Under the pieces are notes generated by a model, which was not told where the DNA came from, did no database searches, and saw only the letters and a list, made by a program, of their open reading frames with translations. Below, piece by piece: positions 1 through 10,427 of a DNA stretch of 64,000 nt. Position 1 is the first letter of the stretch; each line of letters starts with the position of its first letter. Both the position numbers and the translations under genes were made by a program. Source of the stretch: Mactromeris polynyma (taxonomy: Eukaryota > Mollusca > Bivalvia > Venerida > Mactridae); contig JASFXZ010000027.1 in assembly GCA_032209605.1 (NCBI GenBank), positions 6,529,372 through 6,593,371 on the forward strand. Reading direction: 5' to 3'.

Positions 1-2847
1 AAATATATTCTTCACGTTTGGCTAGGTAAACAAATGAAAAAAATGAGCATAGTATTACTTGAAAGACTATCTCGAAAATAAGATTAACTCAGTGATATGA
101 CTTCGCTCTGGGACCAGTATGTTGGTCCCAACTTCGATGTTGTAGATTTGTATGATTTGACATTATGATATGACTCGGTATTTTTTGCACGCGTTTATTG
201 AATGGATAAAAGAGTCATAAAACACCAATTAGCGAATGTAACACTTGTCATAGTCACTTGACGCCTATGTCAGAATTGTGTTAATTGTTTGGTGTATAGC
301 ATAATTCGGTACATCACGTGTATTAAATGCACGTTATTCAAACAATGTATGGTGGCAGTATAGCATTGAGAACATACCTCGCAATGTGATGACATGTTGA
401 TAACACATTCCTTAGACGGCGGTTTTATGTATTAACACATTCCTAAGAGGGTGATATGAGATAGTATTAGCCTTAGAAAAGATATGAAATGGGAGGCGCT
501 AGCAAGCAAAACACATTCATAGTCAGGTCTTTAATAAGCGCCTGCCGAGTCGCCTAATCAAGTCAATGGAATGCTTGTTAAATAATATCGACGTGAGATA
601 TTTTTGATTTTTGATTGATAATACCCAGAAGGATGATATATAAAAAGATACATTAATATTGTTTGATATGTAATATTCAAAATAAACGCACGTTGAGTTG
701 GGTGTAGTTTACGTCGATTCCTGTTTATTCAGAATTGAAGCATTACATATTAATGGTTTTAAATAGTTACTTTATACCCACATCTATCTACAAGGCTACA
801 AAATAAGAATACTTGCAATGATTCAATAAACAGAATGGATTGATATAATCCTTTCTTACTTTGTATCGTCGTTGTCGGTAATTCAATATTTGAAGATAAA
901 TTAGAAATTTTCTATTTCCCAGAATCAGTCGATATTTAAGGCCTTATTTGAAATAACGAGGACAGCTTTATACAACTGTCGTCATTGTAATTGTTAGATG
1001 AAGCACTTTACTTGTGAAACTAGAGCTTCGCATACAGCATGTTTCCGGTCAGTTTCAAAGGTTTCCTAGATCCAGCACATTACTTGACCGGGCAAGTCCG
1101 AAATTATTCCGAGATTGCGGGACAATACGTGACCGGTAATTTTCAACATGATTTCCGAGGTTTCTACGCAACATATGCCCTGCCAGTTTAGAAATTGATT
1201 GACAAGCGTAATAATTTAGTCTGACACCGCCATTGCTTCTGATGTGGTCGTTAATACGCATATCGTGTAAACGTTACAGATTTCTGCTTGCCAATTATAA
1301 CAAAAAATGAGCAAATTGCAAAGTACACATTACTGAGATTACTCGCATTTTTACAAACTTTCATTTAAAACCCGTATTTCTAACTTGAAAAGCAGAAACT
1401 AATTTAAACCATGCGGGACATGCTTGCTAATTTAGTTATCAAAATCGTCTGTTAGGTAATGGTTTGCCAATTGTTCCACAAAGAACGGCGACTATTTATA
1501 TGTTTTCCAATTCGAACAACACTGTCCGTTTTGTGACATAAATACAGAATATATTCGGTTGTGATGACAATGACATGTATTTATAGCTAGGGGGCAAATT
1601 GTATTACTAATCAACTAATAATTCTTTTCAACAGTCATCTGATATGTGTACCTTGATCTTCTTGTTTAGCGCAGTCATATTGTGCTCGCTTTTGCTACAT
1701 GTGTTACGGTGGTGCGGAGTTTAAGCATACGTATTGATCTTTGATTGTGCTACATATACGTACGGATAAGAATATTCATTGCCGACGAATTATTGTAGCA
1801 ATTGTATGTACTTTATGCATAAGTTATGTGTATTAATCTTATGTTAATCAGACAAAGTCAACAACAATTTATGTTTTCTATACTTGTAAGTCAAACGTGG
1901 ACTATGGGATAAATATTGTCTAATTCTTTTACATCTTCGTCGATTCTAAAGTTTTAATATCTTTGATATTATACCTCACATCTTATATTTAATTTAGACA
2001 CGAGATAAATGCATAAATATCGCGTTAATGTAGGCCTACTTGCATGTGTTTAAAAAAAATACATGATTTTTTGCGTACTTAAGTAGTGATTTTATGGACA
2101 TCTCTGAAAGGTCAATGGACAATGCCACACTGGTCGTGTAATTGTGTTTCAATGTTCATTTATTTACGCCCTTTATTAAATTTATTTGAACATGTAAAAA
2201 CTATTTTTATAACGCAATAATTTTAACCAATAAAACTACAGCACCTGCGCCTATTTCATTTAACGCCGATCTTTTTTTCAAAGATGTTTCTTAATTGTTT
2301 CTAAGTTTAATCACTAAGGAATTGAGAAAGATTGATAGTCGTTATTGGACAGAAGATTATACATCCAAAGTCCTTTGTCCTCCACCTCGAGTATTGGAGA
2401 GAAGTTGTCAGTTGCTTGCGGAAAAACCGTGTAGTACTGGTTGGTAACCCAGAAACACTGGTTCTGTTAACTGACCGTACATTAAATACTAATGAAAAAT
2501 CGCGTAAAACTCTCCGGCAACACATCAATACATTCAGAACATCTTGAAACAAACATTTGCGAAACTTTAAGATGTACTGGTATTTGAATCTATCGGCCTT
2601 ATGCTAGAATACTTTTTCCGAGTAAATTAGTTTCAACCAGTGCAAGCAATATCAGCCTTTTGTGAAAATTAGGTAACACGACGGTCACATGCAAGGTTGG
2701 GATGCCGTTCAACTGGTTTCAATCCCCCTTATTTTACTGACAATCCAATAATGTAGGCCGTTCTCTTGTTATGTCGTTCAGTCCTGTTCCATTTCATATC
2801 AATGTTTGAATTAGTCGTGTTATTTTCCATGACCTGATTATTTTGTT
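1..2847. other. AT-rich non-coding stretch, no gene recognised
   Basis: No convincing exon, RNA gene or complete mobile element is visible here. The only structure I can support is a short diverged direct repeat at 1041-1175, listed separately. Overlapping ORFs of 71 and 81 codons on opposite strands near 2307-2552 show no recognisable motif and no paired splice sites. The right edge is the start of a large minisatellite. Confidence 0.6.
1041..1175 (+). repeat. three diverged 45-bp direct repeats inside a 50-codon ORF
   Basis: Three copies start at about 1041, 1086 and 1131. Each contains a CCGG-type core (TCCGGTC, GACCGGG, GACCGGT) followed about 20 bp later by a TTCCKAG-like motif. Because 45 is a multiple of 3, the repeat is in phase with a short ORF (ATG 1039 to TAG 1191). 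That ORF encodes a 15-residue periodicity with motifs such as YLTG, YVTG and NYSEIAG. This could be a short exon or a decayed repeat. The peptide is not a family I recognise, and no splice sites clearly support it. Confidence 0.35.
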
Positions 2848-3402
2848 CTTTGGTTTTATGTTTGTTTCCATCCTTGGCTCTGCCTCCTGCTCCGTTTTGG
2901 TATTATGTTTGTTTCCGTCCTTGGCTCTGCCTCCTGGTCCGTTTTGGTATTATGTTTGTGTTTCCTCCTTGGCTCTGCCTCCTGCTCCGTTTTGGTATTA
3001 TGTTTGTGTTTCCTCCTTGGCACTGCCTGCTGGTCCGTTTTGGTATTATGTTTGTGTTTCCTCATTGGCACTGCCTCCTGCTCCGTTTTGGTATTATGTT
3101 TGTGTTTCCTCCTTGGCACTGCCTCCTGCTCTGTTTTGGTATTATGTTTGTGTTTCCTCCTTGGCACTGCCTGCTGGTCCGTTTTGGTATTATGTTTGTG
3201 TTTCCTCCTTGGCTCTGCCTCCTGCTCCGTTTTGGTATTATGTTTGTGTTTCCTCCTTGGCACTGCCTCCTGCTCCGTTTTGGTATTATGTTTGTGTTTC
3301 CTCATTGGCACTGCCTGCTGGTCCGTTTTGGTATTATGTTTGTGTTTCCTCCTTGGCTCTGCTTCCTGCTCCGTTTTGGTATTATGTTTGTTTCCATCCT
3401 TG
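2848..3402 (+). repeat. minisatellite, 48-bp unit (about 11-12 copies)
   Basis: Head-to-tail copies of a 48-bp unit with the landmarks TTTTGGTATTATGTTTGTG, TTTCCTCCTTGG and CTGCCTCCTGCTCC. The main variants are CTCTG/CACTG and CTGCTCC/CTGGTCC. Because 48 is divisible by 3, each frame stays open on its own and produces long artificial ORFs on both strands. The array passes through a hybrid unit near 3395-3440 into the 46-bp array that follows. The two share the core (TTGGTATTATGTTT, CCTCCTTGG, CCTGGTCC), so they are one lineage with two unit lengths. Confidence 0.95.
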
Positions 3403-5122
3403 GTTTTATGTTTCGGGCCCTCCTTGGTTTCACCTCCTGGTCCGTTTGGTTTTATGTTTCTGGCACTCCTTTGGTCTACCTCCTGGTCCGTTTGGTTTTA
3501 TGTTTCTGGCCCTCCTTGGGTCTACCTCCTGGTCCGTTTGGTTTTGTTTCTGGTCCTCGTTGGGTCTACCTCCTGGTCCGTTTGGTATTATGTTTCTGGC
3601 CCTCCTTTGGTCTACCTCCTGGTCCGTTTGGTTTTATGTTTCTGGCCCTCCTTGGGTCTACCTCCTGGTCCGTTTGGTTTTATGTTTCTGGCCCTCCTTG
3701 GGCCTACCTCCTGGTCCGTTTGGTATTATGTTTCTGGCCCTCCTTTGGTCTACCTCCTGGTCCGTTTGGTATTATGTTTCTGGCCCTCCTTTGGTCTACC
3801 TCCTGGTCCGTTTGGTTTTATGTTTCTGGCCCTCCTTTGGTGTACCTCCTGGTCCGTTTGGTATTATGTTTCTGGCCCTCCTTGGGTCTACCTCCTGGTC
3901 CGTTTGGTATTATGTTTCTGGCCCTCCTTGGGTCTACCGCCTGGTCCGTTTGGTTTTATGTTTCTGGCCCTCCTTAGGTCTACCTCCTGGTCCGTTTGGT
4001 TTTATGTTTCTGGCCCTCCTTTGGTCTACCTCCTGGTCCGTTTGGTATTTTGTTTCTGGCCCTCCTTGGGTCTACCTCCTGGTCCGTTTGGTATTATGTT
4101 TCTGGCCCTCCTTGGTTTCACCTCCTGGTCCGTTTGGTATTATGTTTGTGTTACCTCCTTGGCTCTGCCTTCTGATCCGTTTGGTTTTATGTTTCTGGCC
4201 CTCCTTGGTTTCACCTCCTGGTCCGTTTGGTTTTATGTTTCTGGCCCTCCTTTGGTCTACCTCCTGGTCAGTTTGGTATTATGTTACTGGCCCTCCTTTG
4301 GTCTACCTCCTGGTACGTTTGGTATTATGTTTCTGGCCCTCCTTTGGTCTACCTCCTGGTCCGTTTGGTATTATGTTTCTGGCCCTCCTTTGGTCTACCT
4401 CCTGGTCCGTTTGGTTTTATGTTTCTGGCCCTCCTTTGGTGTACCTCCTGGTCCGTTTGGTATTATGTTTCTGGCTCTCCTTGTGTCTACCTCCTGGTCC
4501 GTTTGGTATTATGTTTCTGGCCCTCCTTGGGTCTACCGCCTGGTCCGTTTGGTTTTATGTTTCTGGCCCTCCTTGGGTCTACCTCCTGGTCCGTTTGGTT
4601 TTATGTTTCTGGCCCTCCTTTGGTCTACCTCCTGGTCCGTTTGGTATTTTGTTTCTTGCCCTCCTTGGGTCTACCTCCTGGTCCGTTTGGTATTATGTTT
4701 CTGGCCCTCCTTGGTTTCACCTCCTGGTCCGTTTGGTATTATGTTTGTGTTACCTCCTTGGCTCTGCCTTCTGATCCGTTTGGTTTTATGTTTCTGGCCC
4801 TCCTTGGGTCTACCTCATGGTCCGTTTGGTATTTTGTTTCTGGCCCTCCTTGGGTCTACCTCCTGGTCCGTTTGGTATTATGTTTCTGGCCCTCCTTGGT
4901 TTCACCTCCTGGTCCGTTTGGTATTATGTTTGTGTTACCTCCTTGGCTCTGCCTTCTGATCCGTTTGGTTTTATGTTTGTGTCCCTCCTTGGGTCTACCT
5001 CCTGGTCCGTTTGGTATTATGTTTCTGGCCCTCCTTGGTTTCACCTCCTGGTCCGTTTGGTATTATGTTTGTGTTACCTCCTTGGCTCTGCCTTCTGATC
5101 CGTTTGGTTTTATGTTTGTGTC
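3403..5122 (+). repeat. minisatellite, 46-bp unit (about 37 copies) with 599-bp higher-order repeat
   Basis: Tandem 46-bp units carry the landmarks GTTTGGTATTATGTTTCTGG, CCCTCCTT and CTACCTCCTGGTCC. Interspersed 47-bp hybrid units (TATGTTTGTGTTACC, GCCTTCTGATCC) recall the adjacent 48-bp array. Rare variants reveal higher-order structure: about 3722-4200 is repeated at about 4321-4799 with a 599-bp offset (twelve 46-bp units plus one 47-bp unit). The 47-bp hybrid recurs near 4135, 4735, 4920 and 5065. ORFs of 643 and 684 codons arise because all three + frames lack stops. They are low-complexity artefacts, not genes. Confidence 0.95.
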
Positions 5123-5469
5123 CCCAGCGTATTGCTTCTCCCTTTGCTTTTGCCTAAATCTGTTCAAGGAAGTTCTGATTTGTAAATGTGGTCTTCTCCG
5201 CTATGATTTGTCGACTTTTGTTTGAGACTATCATTACTTACAGCTAATTGTGGCAGACACTGATCAATACACAGGACTCAGTCACATTTAATTACATGAA
5301 TTTATGAATCATCTAACAGACATACGTAAACGCTGTCATTCATATTTTAACAAACTGGTAGAGTTTATGGTTCTCTAGCGAACATGCTTTCTTCAGCACT
5401 GATTAACTTTGACAATATTCGTTTGATTATGCAACGGCAAATTTCCGGAAGAATACTTTCTCTGCACAC
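5123..5469. other. unannotated gap
   Basis: Single-copy-looking AT-rich sequence between the minisatellite and a MITE. I see no gene or repeat in it. Confidence 0.5.
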
Positions 5470-5676
5470 TAAAAAATCAGATATTTTCGCGAGATCAATA
5501 TTTCGCGAATTGAAGTCACCAGGTTATTTCGCGAGGATAGAAGTCCATGAGTTTTTATTTTCAGTGTTTTCGTAAAATTAACACAACAATATTTAGCGGG
5601 CGTTTATTGTCGTGAATACAACAAGTTCGCGAGAATAGCGAAAATTAAGACATCGCGAAAATGTCTGACTTACAGT
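5470..5676. mobile_element. MITE-like element with TCGCGA-rich inverted ends
   Basis: The left end (TCAGATATTTTCGCGAGATC, near 5477) and the reverse complement of the right end (TCAGACATTTTCGCGATGTC, ending near 5671) match over about 35-40 bp. TTCGCGA/TCGCGAA words recur inside (about 5490, 5505, 5535, 5625, 5650). No coding capacity is visible. A compact element of about 200 bp with terminal inverted repeats fits a non-autonomous DNA transposon. I could not define a target-site duplication and assign no superfamily. Confidence 0.55.
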
Positions 5677-6200
5677 GGTTCTCCCAGAGTGATAGTTAAC
5701 GTCTCGTTGTTTGTTTAGGCTCCGTTTAATTGAATGTTAGTTTGAGTAAGACCACAAGATTTGTTAAATATGTTCTCATTTAGCTTTTAAAAAAGCCAGT
5801 GGGCCGACTCGATTGGTTTAAAATTATGTGGCTGGTATACACTGGAAGAAAATATTTGATATCGACCACTGCAATGATTTATTTACTAAAGTTTGGCTAT
5901 TGGACATTTATATTCAAATTGTGATGTTGGCTGCGTGTATTCCAGATATATTGCTGTAGCGGTGGAGGGGGGTGTTAAAATGATAGTAATGTCAGAGCCT
6001 TTACATATGTTCCCGCTCGCAACTTTGTGGACGCGACACTCAGAAATATACGCGGCACTGATAAGTAACGCAACGGAAACTGACATTTTCTTGTGTTAGT
6101 CATACACTATGACGGCAACGAGCGAAATTGGAAGAAAACAGGCTCCGCTATAAAAACAGTGGTTTGGGAACCCCTTCTGTTTACTAAAGACAATCTCTTA
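5677..6200. other. unannotated gap
   Basis: No supported gene. Overlapping ORFs of 66-68 codons on opposite strands at 5886-6099 have no recognisable motif. The last three bases (6198-6200, TTA) are the left target-site duplication of the next element. Confidence 0.5.
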
Positions 6201-6415
6201 TGCCTCAGTCACACCGGATCGTACGTTTTCTAGATCGTGCGATTGGTGGCAATTTGTCCGAGGTACGACCAATCGGCAATGTTTGCTAGATCTCCATTTG
6301 CGATCGCATACCGCGATTGCTCTTAACACTGGTGGTAGGTCATCGTACGATCGGTGGTGCGCGTGGTCGTGCGTTCACCAACGATTGGAGAAGATCGATC
6401 GCAAGATCAATCTAA

Positions 6416-6965
6416 AGCCACCATTTCACCAAGGATTGTTTTGGTCCCGATAATACCCGATCCTGTTTTTGGTCGATCGGCCGCATTTTTGCGAAAATAG
6501 TCGGGAACCTGCGAGCACTGTCGAGCACTACCCTATACCTTCGGCGGAAGATCTGGCGCGATCGCCTCAGTCCTCCGAGGGTCGGGTACCGAAAAAGTGA
6601 TCGGCTACTGTTTTTAAACATGTTGAAAAACAGTAGCCGATCAAAAACCGTCGGCCCGTGGTCGTCTTGGTCTTCCGAGGGTCCCCTGAAGGTCCCCTTG
6701 TCTCGCCCGCCCTCTGGAGCTTTGCCGTGTACTTGCGCGTACTTTCGCATACTTGCGCCCCGGAAACGTGTCGATCGCGCGAGGAACGTCCGTGATTCGT
6801 CCCCCTGCCATGGTCCATTGGTCGGGACTCAATCGGGTAAAAAAAGGGGACGATTGGAGGCGATTCATGACGACAATCGGGCCGATCAAAAAAATTGATT
6901 CATCGGGGACAATCTGGTCCAGATCGGGCCGATTGGAAAAAACAATCCTTGGTGAAATGCAGCCT
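6416..6965. mobile_element. second MITE nested inside the 6201-7140 element
   Basis: Inverted ends of about 28 bp: the left starts AGCCACCATTTCACCAAGG and the right, reverse complemented, starts AGGCTGCATTTCACCAAGG. Both continue into GATTGTTTT. TAA flanks both sides (6413-6415 and 6966-6968), a second TWA-type 3-bp duplication. The interior is GC-rich with an almost central hairpin (6599-6642). ORFs on both strands inside are composition artefacts. It inserted into the outer MITE and is therefore the younger of the two. Confidence 0.7.
6599..6642. repeat. perfect 17-bp inverted repeat with 10-nt loop
   Basis: The arms GATCGGCTACTGTTTTT (6599-6615) and AAAAACAGTAGCCGATC (6626-6642) are exact reverse complements. 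The loop (6616-6625) contains the palindrome AACATGTT. It lies near the middle of the nested MITE. It could be a relic of an internal inverted duplication or of a hairpin intermediate. Confidence 0.9.
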
Positions 6966-7275
6966 TAAGGTTAACGTGCGACAAGTGGTGGCGATCAGCG
7001 ACCGATCGTACGATCTATTCTGTGATCGGTCGCAGGTCGCCCCGATTGATCGTAGCAAATATTGCCGATTGGTCGTACCTCGGACAAATTGGCACCAATC
7101 GCACGATCCAGAAAACGTACGATCCGGTGTGACTGAGGCTTTACCGTCGACCTTGCTGCGACTGATTTTGCTCTGGCGATCACCCACGACCTAAACGCCG
7201 AGTCGTGCGCTCTTTCTACGATTTGCCCGCGATTCCAATGTTTTCGATCAGCTAGGTCGTAACCTGGTCACAGAC

Positions 7276-7292
7276 CCGGTGTGACTTGGGCT
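7276..7292. mobile_element. orphan right terminus of the same MITE family
   Basis: CCCGGTGTGACTTGGGCT followed by TTA (7293-7295) closely resembles the right end at 7125-7140 (CCGGTGTGACTGAGGCT plus TTA), 152 bp further along. No matching left end is seen upstream of 6200. It may be the remnant of an older element into which the 6201-7140 copy jumped, or an end duplication. Confidence 0.5.
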
Positions 7293-7295
7293 TTA

Positions 7296-8410
7296 CATAC
7301 TTCACTGTGTCCAATAAGTAAAATGTCATTATAAAATTATTACAATGATAAGATTTAAATTTGTAGCTCAGTTTACTGTCTGTTCTAGTTTTATACTTTC
7401 TCACTTCTATTGCTAAACGTTAACCATTTCTCCAGGTTTATCGTCAAAGCTTATACAACTTTTGTCAATTCTATACTCAGAAGCAGGGTGCCCTCCAAGG
7501 CAGATGTTGTCCATTCTTTAATTTCTTCCTCACTCATGACTAGGGGCGCCACTGGTAAGTAGATCCGGTCGCGTTAATGAATATTAAAATACGATAATAC
7601 AAAAATCACATCTCGGACTATCGTCTGAAGTAAATAGTATTGATTATAAATGGTCAGCATCATAATGTAATCAAAGGGTAATCGTATCACTTCCGGAAGC
7701 GTTCTAATCGTCTGCTTTCACAGGCATAACTGATTCTATTGCGCATCATAATTTGCGATCGTTCACCAAATACTCGCATTCACACACATTTATATATTGA
7801 TTTATTGTTGTTCAACAAGAGCAGATGTCCACTCAACAATTGTAGTACAGGGGGCGTATGCCACATGACTTGTGTTAACAAATAAAAATACGTGTATAAA
7901 ATAATAAACTTATATGTACAACGCCCCTTGGTGAACATACATATCTTTAAACAATTAACATGACACATATCGTTCTGGAATTTATTACTTAGTATGTTTG
8001 TTATTTTGAATATAAGGGTTACGAAATTTGGACGATTGGTACATCTACTTTTCTGACACACTCTGTTTCTGTGATATGACCATTTGTTTCAAAATTCACA
8101 CAACTCAACCAATGTTTACCCTGTGTAAAGTACAACAAAAAGTTCAACAAGCTTATATTACATGCCTTTTAGAATGTTTAGCTATCAATTGGATAAACAA
8201 TCAACTAACTTAATAAAAAGAAATCGATGATTAATTTCTTGCACAGTCAATGCTTAACAATAGTCAGGCTGGTATCGAGCATGGCTGCTCCGCGCCCTAA
8301 AGACAGCCAACTCACTGTACGTAATGACAATGAACGACAGTATTAAGTTCAGTTGAATGATAGAGTTCTTTGAAGAACTGTCCAGATCACCTTATTATCA
8401 TATCGATGCT
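7296..8410. other. unannotated stretch
   Basis: AT-rich, apparently unique sequence. Several ORFs of 60-93 codons carry no recognisable motif or splice context. I see no repeat structure. Confidence 0.5.
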
Positions 8411-8677
8411 CACTCGGGCCCAGGGTCCGATCTCTCAAAACTTCTCAAATAGAAATCTCAGCTCAATATGAGATTTTGCTCAAATCAAAGCCTGAGTTTG
8501 AGACAATCTCATTTTGGATCTCTTGCTAAGTTATGAGACAAAACTCATCTCATCTTTTTTTGTTTTGTAATATCGATTTTGAGTTTGGTCTACGATGAGA
8601 AAATAATTTGAGACAATATTTGAGCTTAGCTTTAGCACAGCTTGAGATGCTTCGGGATATCGTGGCCAGGTCGAGTG
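8411..8677. mobile_element. MITE, about 267 bp, CACTCG ends
   Basis: The left end runs CACTCGGGCCCAGG then GTCCGATCTCTCAAAAC. The reverse-complemented right end runs CACTCGACCTGGCC then ACGATATCCCGAAGC. The two remain alignable through TCTCAA, giving imperfect inverted repeats of about 38 bp. The interior is full of short self-complementary words (GAGAT/ATCTC, CTCAA/TTGAG). There is no coding capacity and no clear target duplication. A non-autonomous DNA transposon is the best reading. Confidence 0.55.
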
Positions 8678-9567
8678 AATACACTCTGGACAGAAGATAA
8701 CTCTCATGATCTCTGATCGTCACACAAGCAGTGTGTCTTGTAGCGCCGCCTTGTACAAGCTGCACATCACGATTAAGCTCCTAATACCGGTACAACTATC
8801 CCTCCGGCGTATCCCTCGTCCATTCTCATGTATATGATTGCATTTTCATGTCCACATCAAAACGCGTCAGCACATAATTGTATATCAAATGAGTGAAATT
8901 GGAAAGAAGCCCTGTGGTTATTTTACATTTGCGTTTTACACCCGCACTCTGTACACCAGTGCATTGACAATAAACTTTGCCCCGGCAAGTAAAAACTGTT
9001 TATGTAGTATTATGATTCATAGTATTGCAAGTATCCAAACTTTAAATAACATACATTGTCTCTTTTATAGAATCGGTCATTATCGAGTGCGACCGTCGTT
9101 TGCCCGGATAACGGCTTGGTATCTACTTCTCATTGCAATAATGAAATTACGAATACAATTCTGGAAAATATTTGCCCTTTCTGTTAATATTGTCTGGGTT
9201 GTTCTGGGTTGATTAACTCCTCTATGGACAAGATATGGGAATATTACCGCTGGAAAACGTTATCCAGGCAAACGGCAGTCACACTCTGTAATTTATGTGT
9301 GGTGTTATGTAATGGGCTTTATTTCTATGAATTGGCTGTACTTCGCGCTGAAATGTAGTACAAGTATCTGCAACACATCTGCACTGTCTGTGTATGAAAT
9401 TTCCATTTGATTCATTCATATTTAAATGTCCTAAAATATGTCAGCGGAGACATTAGCATTTTTATTTAGTATATGTAAGCGATTTACATCTTTTATGGTG
9501 TTAATGGATAAAATCCGGAATGCGAAGAATGGGTTTTTACCAGCAGTACAAATGCAATCGTATTTTA
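8678..9567. other. unannotated stretch
   Basis: No supported gene. A 124-codon ORF at 8838-9212 shows no motif I recognise and ordinary AT-rich composition; I treat it as chance. The final TTA (9565-9567) is the target duplication of the next element. Confidence 0.45.
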
Positions 9568-10427
9568 AACCCCTGTCACACCTAGCCGCGTTGCCACTGC
9601 GAATGCACGGCGTTGTTAAATTTCCCAGAGAGCCGTGAGATCGCAGGAAAAAATGATATTTTTCATGAAGATGGCGATGTCACGGCGTTCTCACGGCGAC
9701 CTTGGCGTTTCTACGGAGCTCCATGGCGTTCTACTGCGTTCCTACGGAGTTCTAGTTGGCGATTGTCTGCGCTCTCATGGCGCTCTCACGGCGTTTCCAC
9801 TGCGTGCATCGAGTTGTCACGGCACGCGCACTGCATGTGCACTGCGCTTTCACGGCACTCACACTGCGCTGATGGCGTGTTGTTTTGCACTACCTATAAA
9901 AACGATATCTCCATCAGTTCTCCAAACGCCGATTGTCGCGGTAGAAGCGCATTAGGGGCGCAATGATCGCCGTGGCGGCTCCGTACAATCGTTGTAAGAG
10001 CGCAGTAAGAAAAATAAAACTCCTTGTAAGCGCCGTAGACGCGCCGTATAAGCGCGGTAGAGACGCAGTGTCATCTCAGAGAACGCCGTACGATCGCCGT
10101 GCAAGCGCCACCGATAACCATTGCGTTCGCACTGCGACCTCTGTATGCGCCCGCGGTGATCCTGTGACGTTGTAGGAGACCTAACTGTGCTGCTACGGCG
10201 ACTTCACGGCGATCCCACTGCGCTCTTATCAGAACGCCGAGCGACGGCGTTTGTTTTGGGCATGCTCAAAGTGCGCGCCGTCGCTCGGCGGTCCTTGCGA
10301 TCCCACCGCGTTCACTGCCGATGCCACTGCGTTGCCGCGGTGATGCTTGCGATTCCACTGCGTGCAGATCGGCGTTCTGGATTTTTCTTGGACGCCGTGG
10401 GAACGCGGCCCTAGTGTGACAGGGGTT
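9568..10427. mobile_element. GC-rich non-autonomous DNA transposon, 860 bp
   Basis: The left end AACCCCTGTCACACCTAG and the reverse-complemented right end AACCCCTGTCACACTAGG form inverted repeats of about 25 bp. TTA is present on both sides (9565-9567 and 10428-10430). The interior is a degenerate run of short words of about 12 bp built on CACGGCG and CACTGCG, on the + strand near 9660-9870 and 10190-10350 and in the opposite sense near 9970-10120. ORFs of 106, 117 and 154 codons are by-products of this stop-poor composition. The ends resemble those at 6201 and 12166 (GTCACA 8-10 bp from the tip). Confidence 0.7.

Larger units (their letters stand above)
6201..7140. mobile_element. non-autonomous DNA transposon (outer, PIF/Harbinger-like by TSD)
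   Basis: Near-perfect terminal inverted repeats of about 95 bp: the left end begins TGCCTCAGTCACACCGG, and the right end, reverse complemented, begins AGCCTCAGTCACACCGG and continues to match through GATCGTACGTTTTCT and CGAGGTACGACCAATCGG. TTA flanks both ends (6198-6200 and 7141-7143), a 3-bp TWA duplication as expected for PIF/Harbinger. It is much richer in CpG and GATC than its surroundings and has no transposase. Removing the 550-bp element inserted at 6416-6965 leaves a MITE of about 390 bp. Superfamily assignment rests on the duplication only. Confidence 0.75.

Noticed and set aside
2307..2552. Overlapping ORFs of 71 and 81 codons on opposite strands as an exon
   Set aside because: No family motif and no acceptor/donor pair; only one strand could code and neither is favoured.
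2843..5225. ORFs of 332-684 codons as membrane or proline-rich proteins
   Set aside because: They are translations of the 48/46-bp minisatellite in several frames. The 46-bp units shift frame every copy.
6412..7194. Opposite-strand ORFs of 60-112 codons
   Set aside because: They fall within nested MITEs whose inverted symmetry and GC-rich composition give mirror-image ORFs.
8838..9212. 124-codon ORF as a gene
   Set aside because: No recognisable motif or splice context; length is compatible with chance in 64 kb read in six frames.
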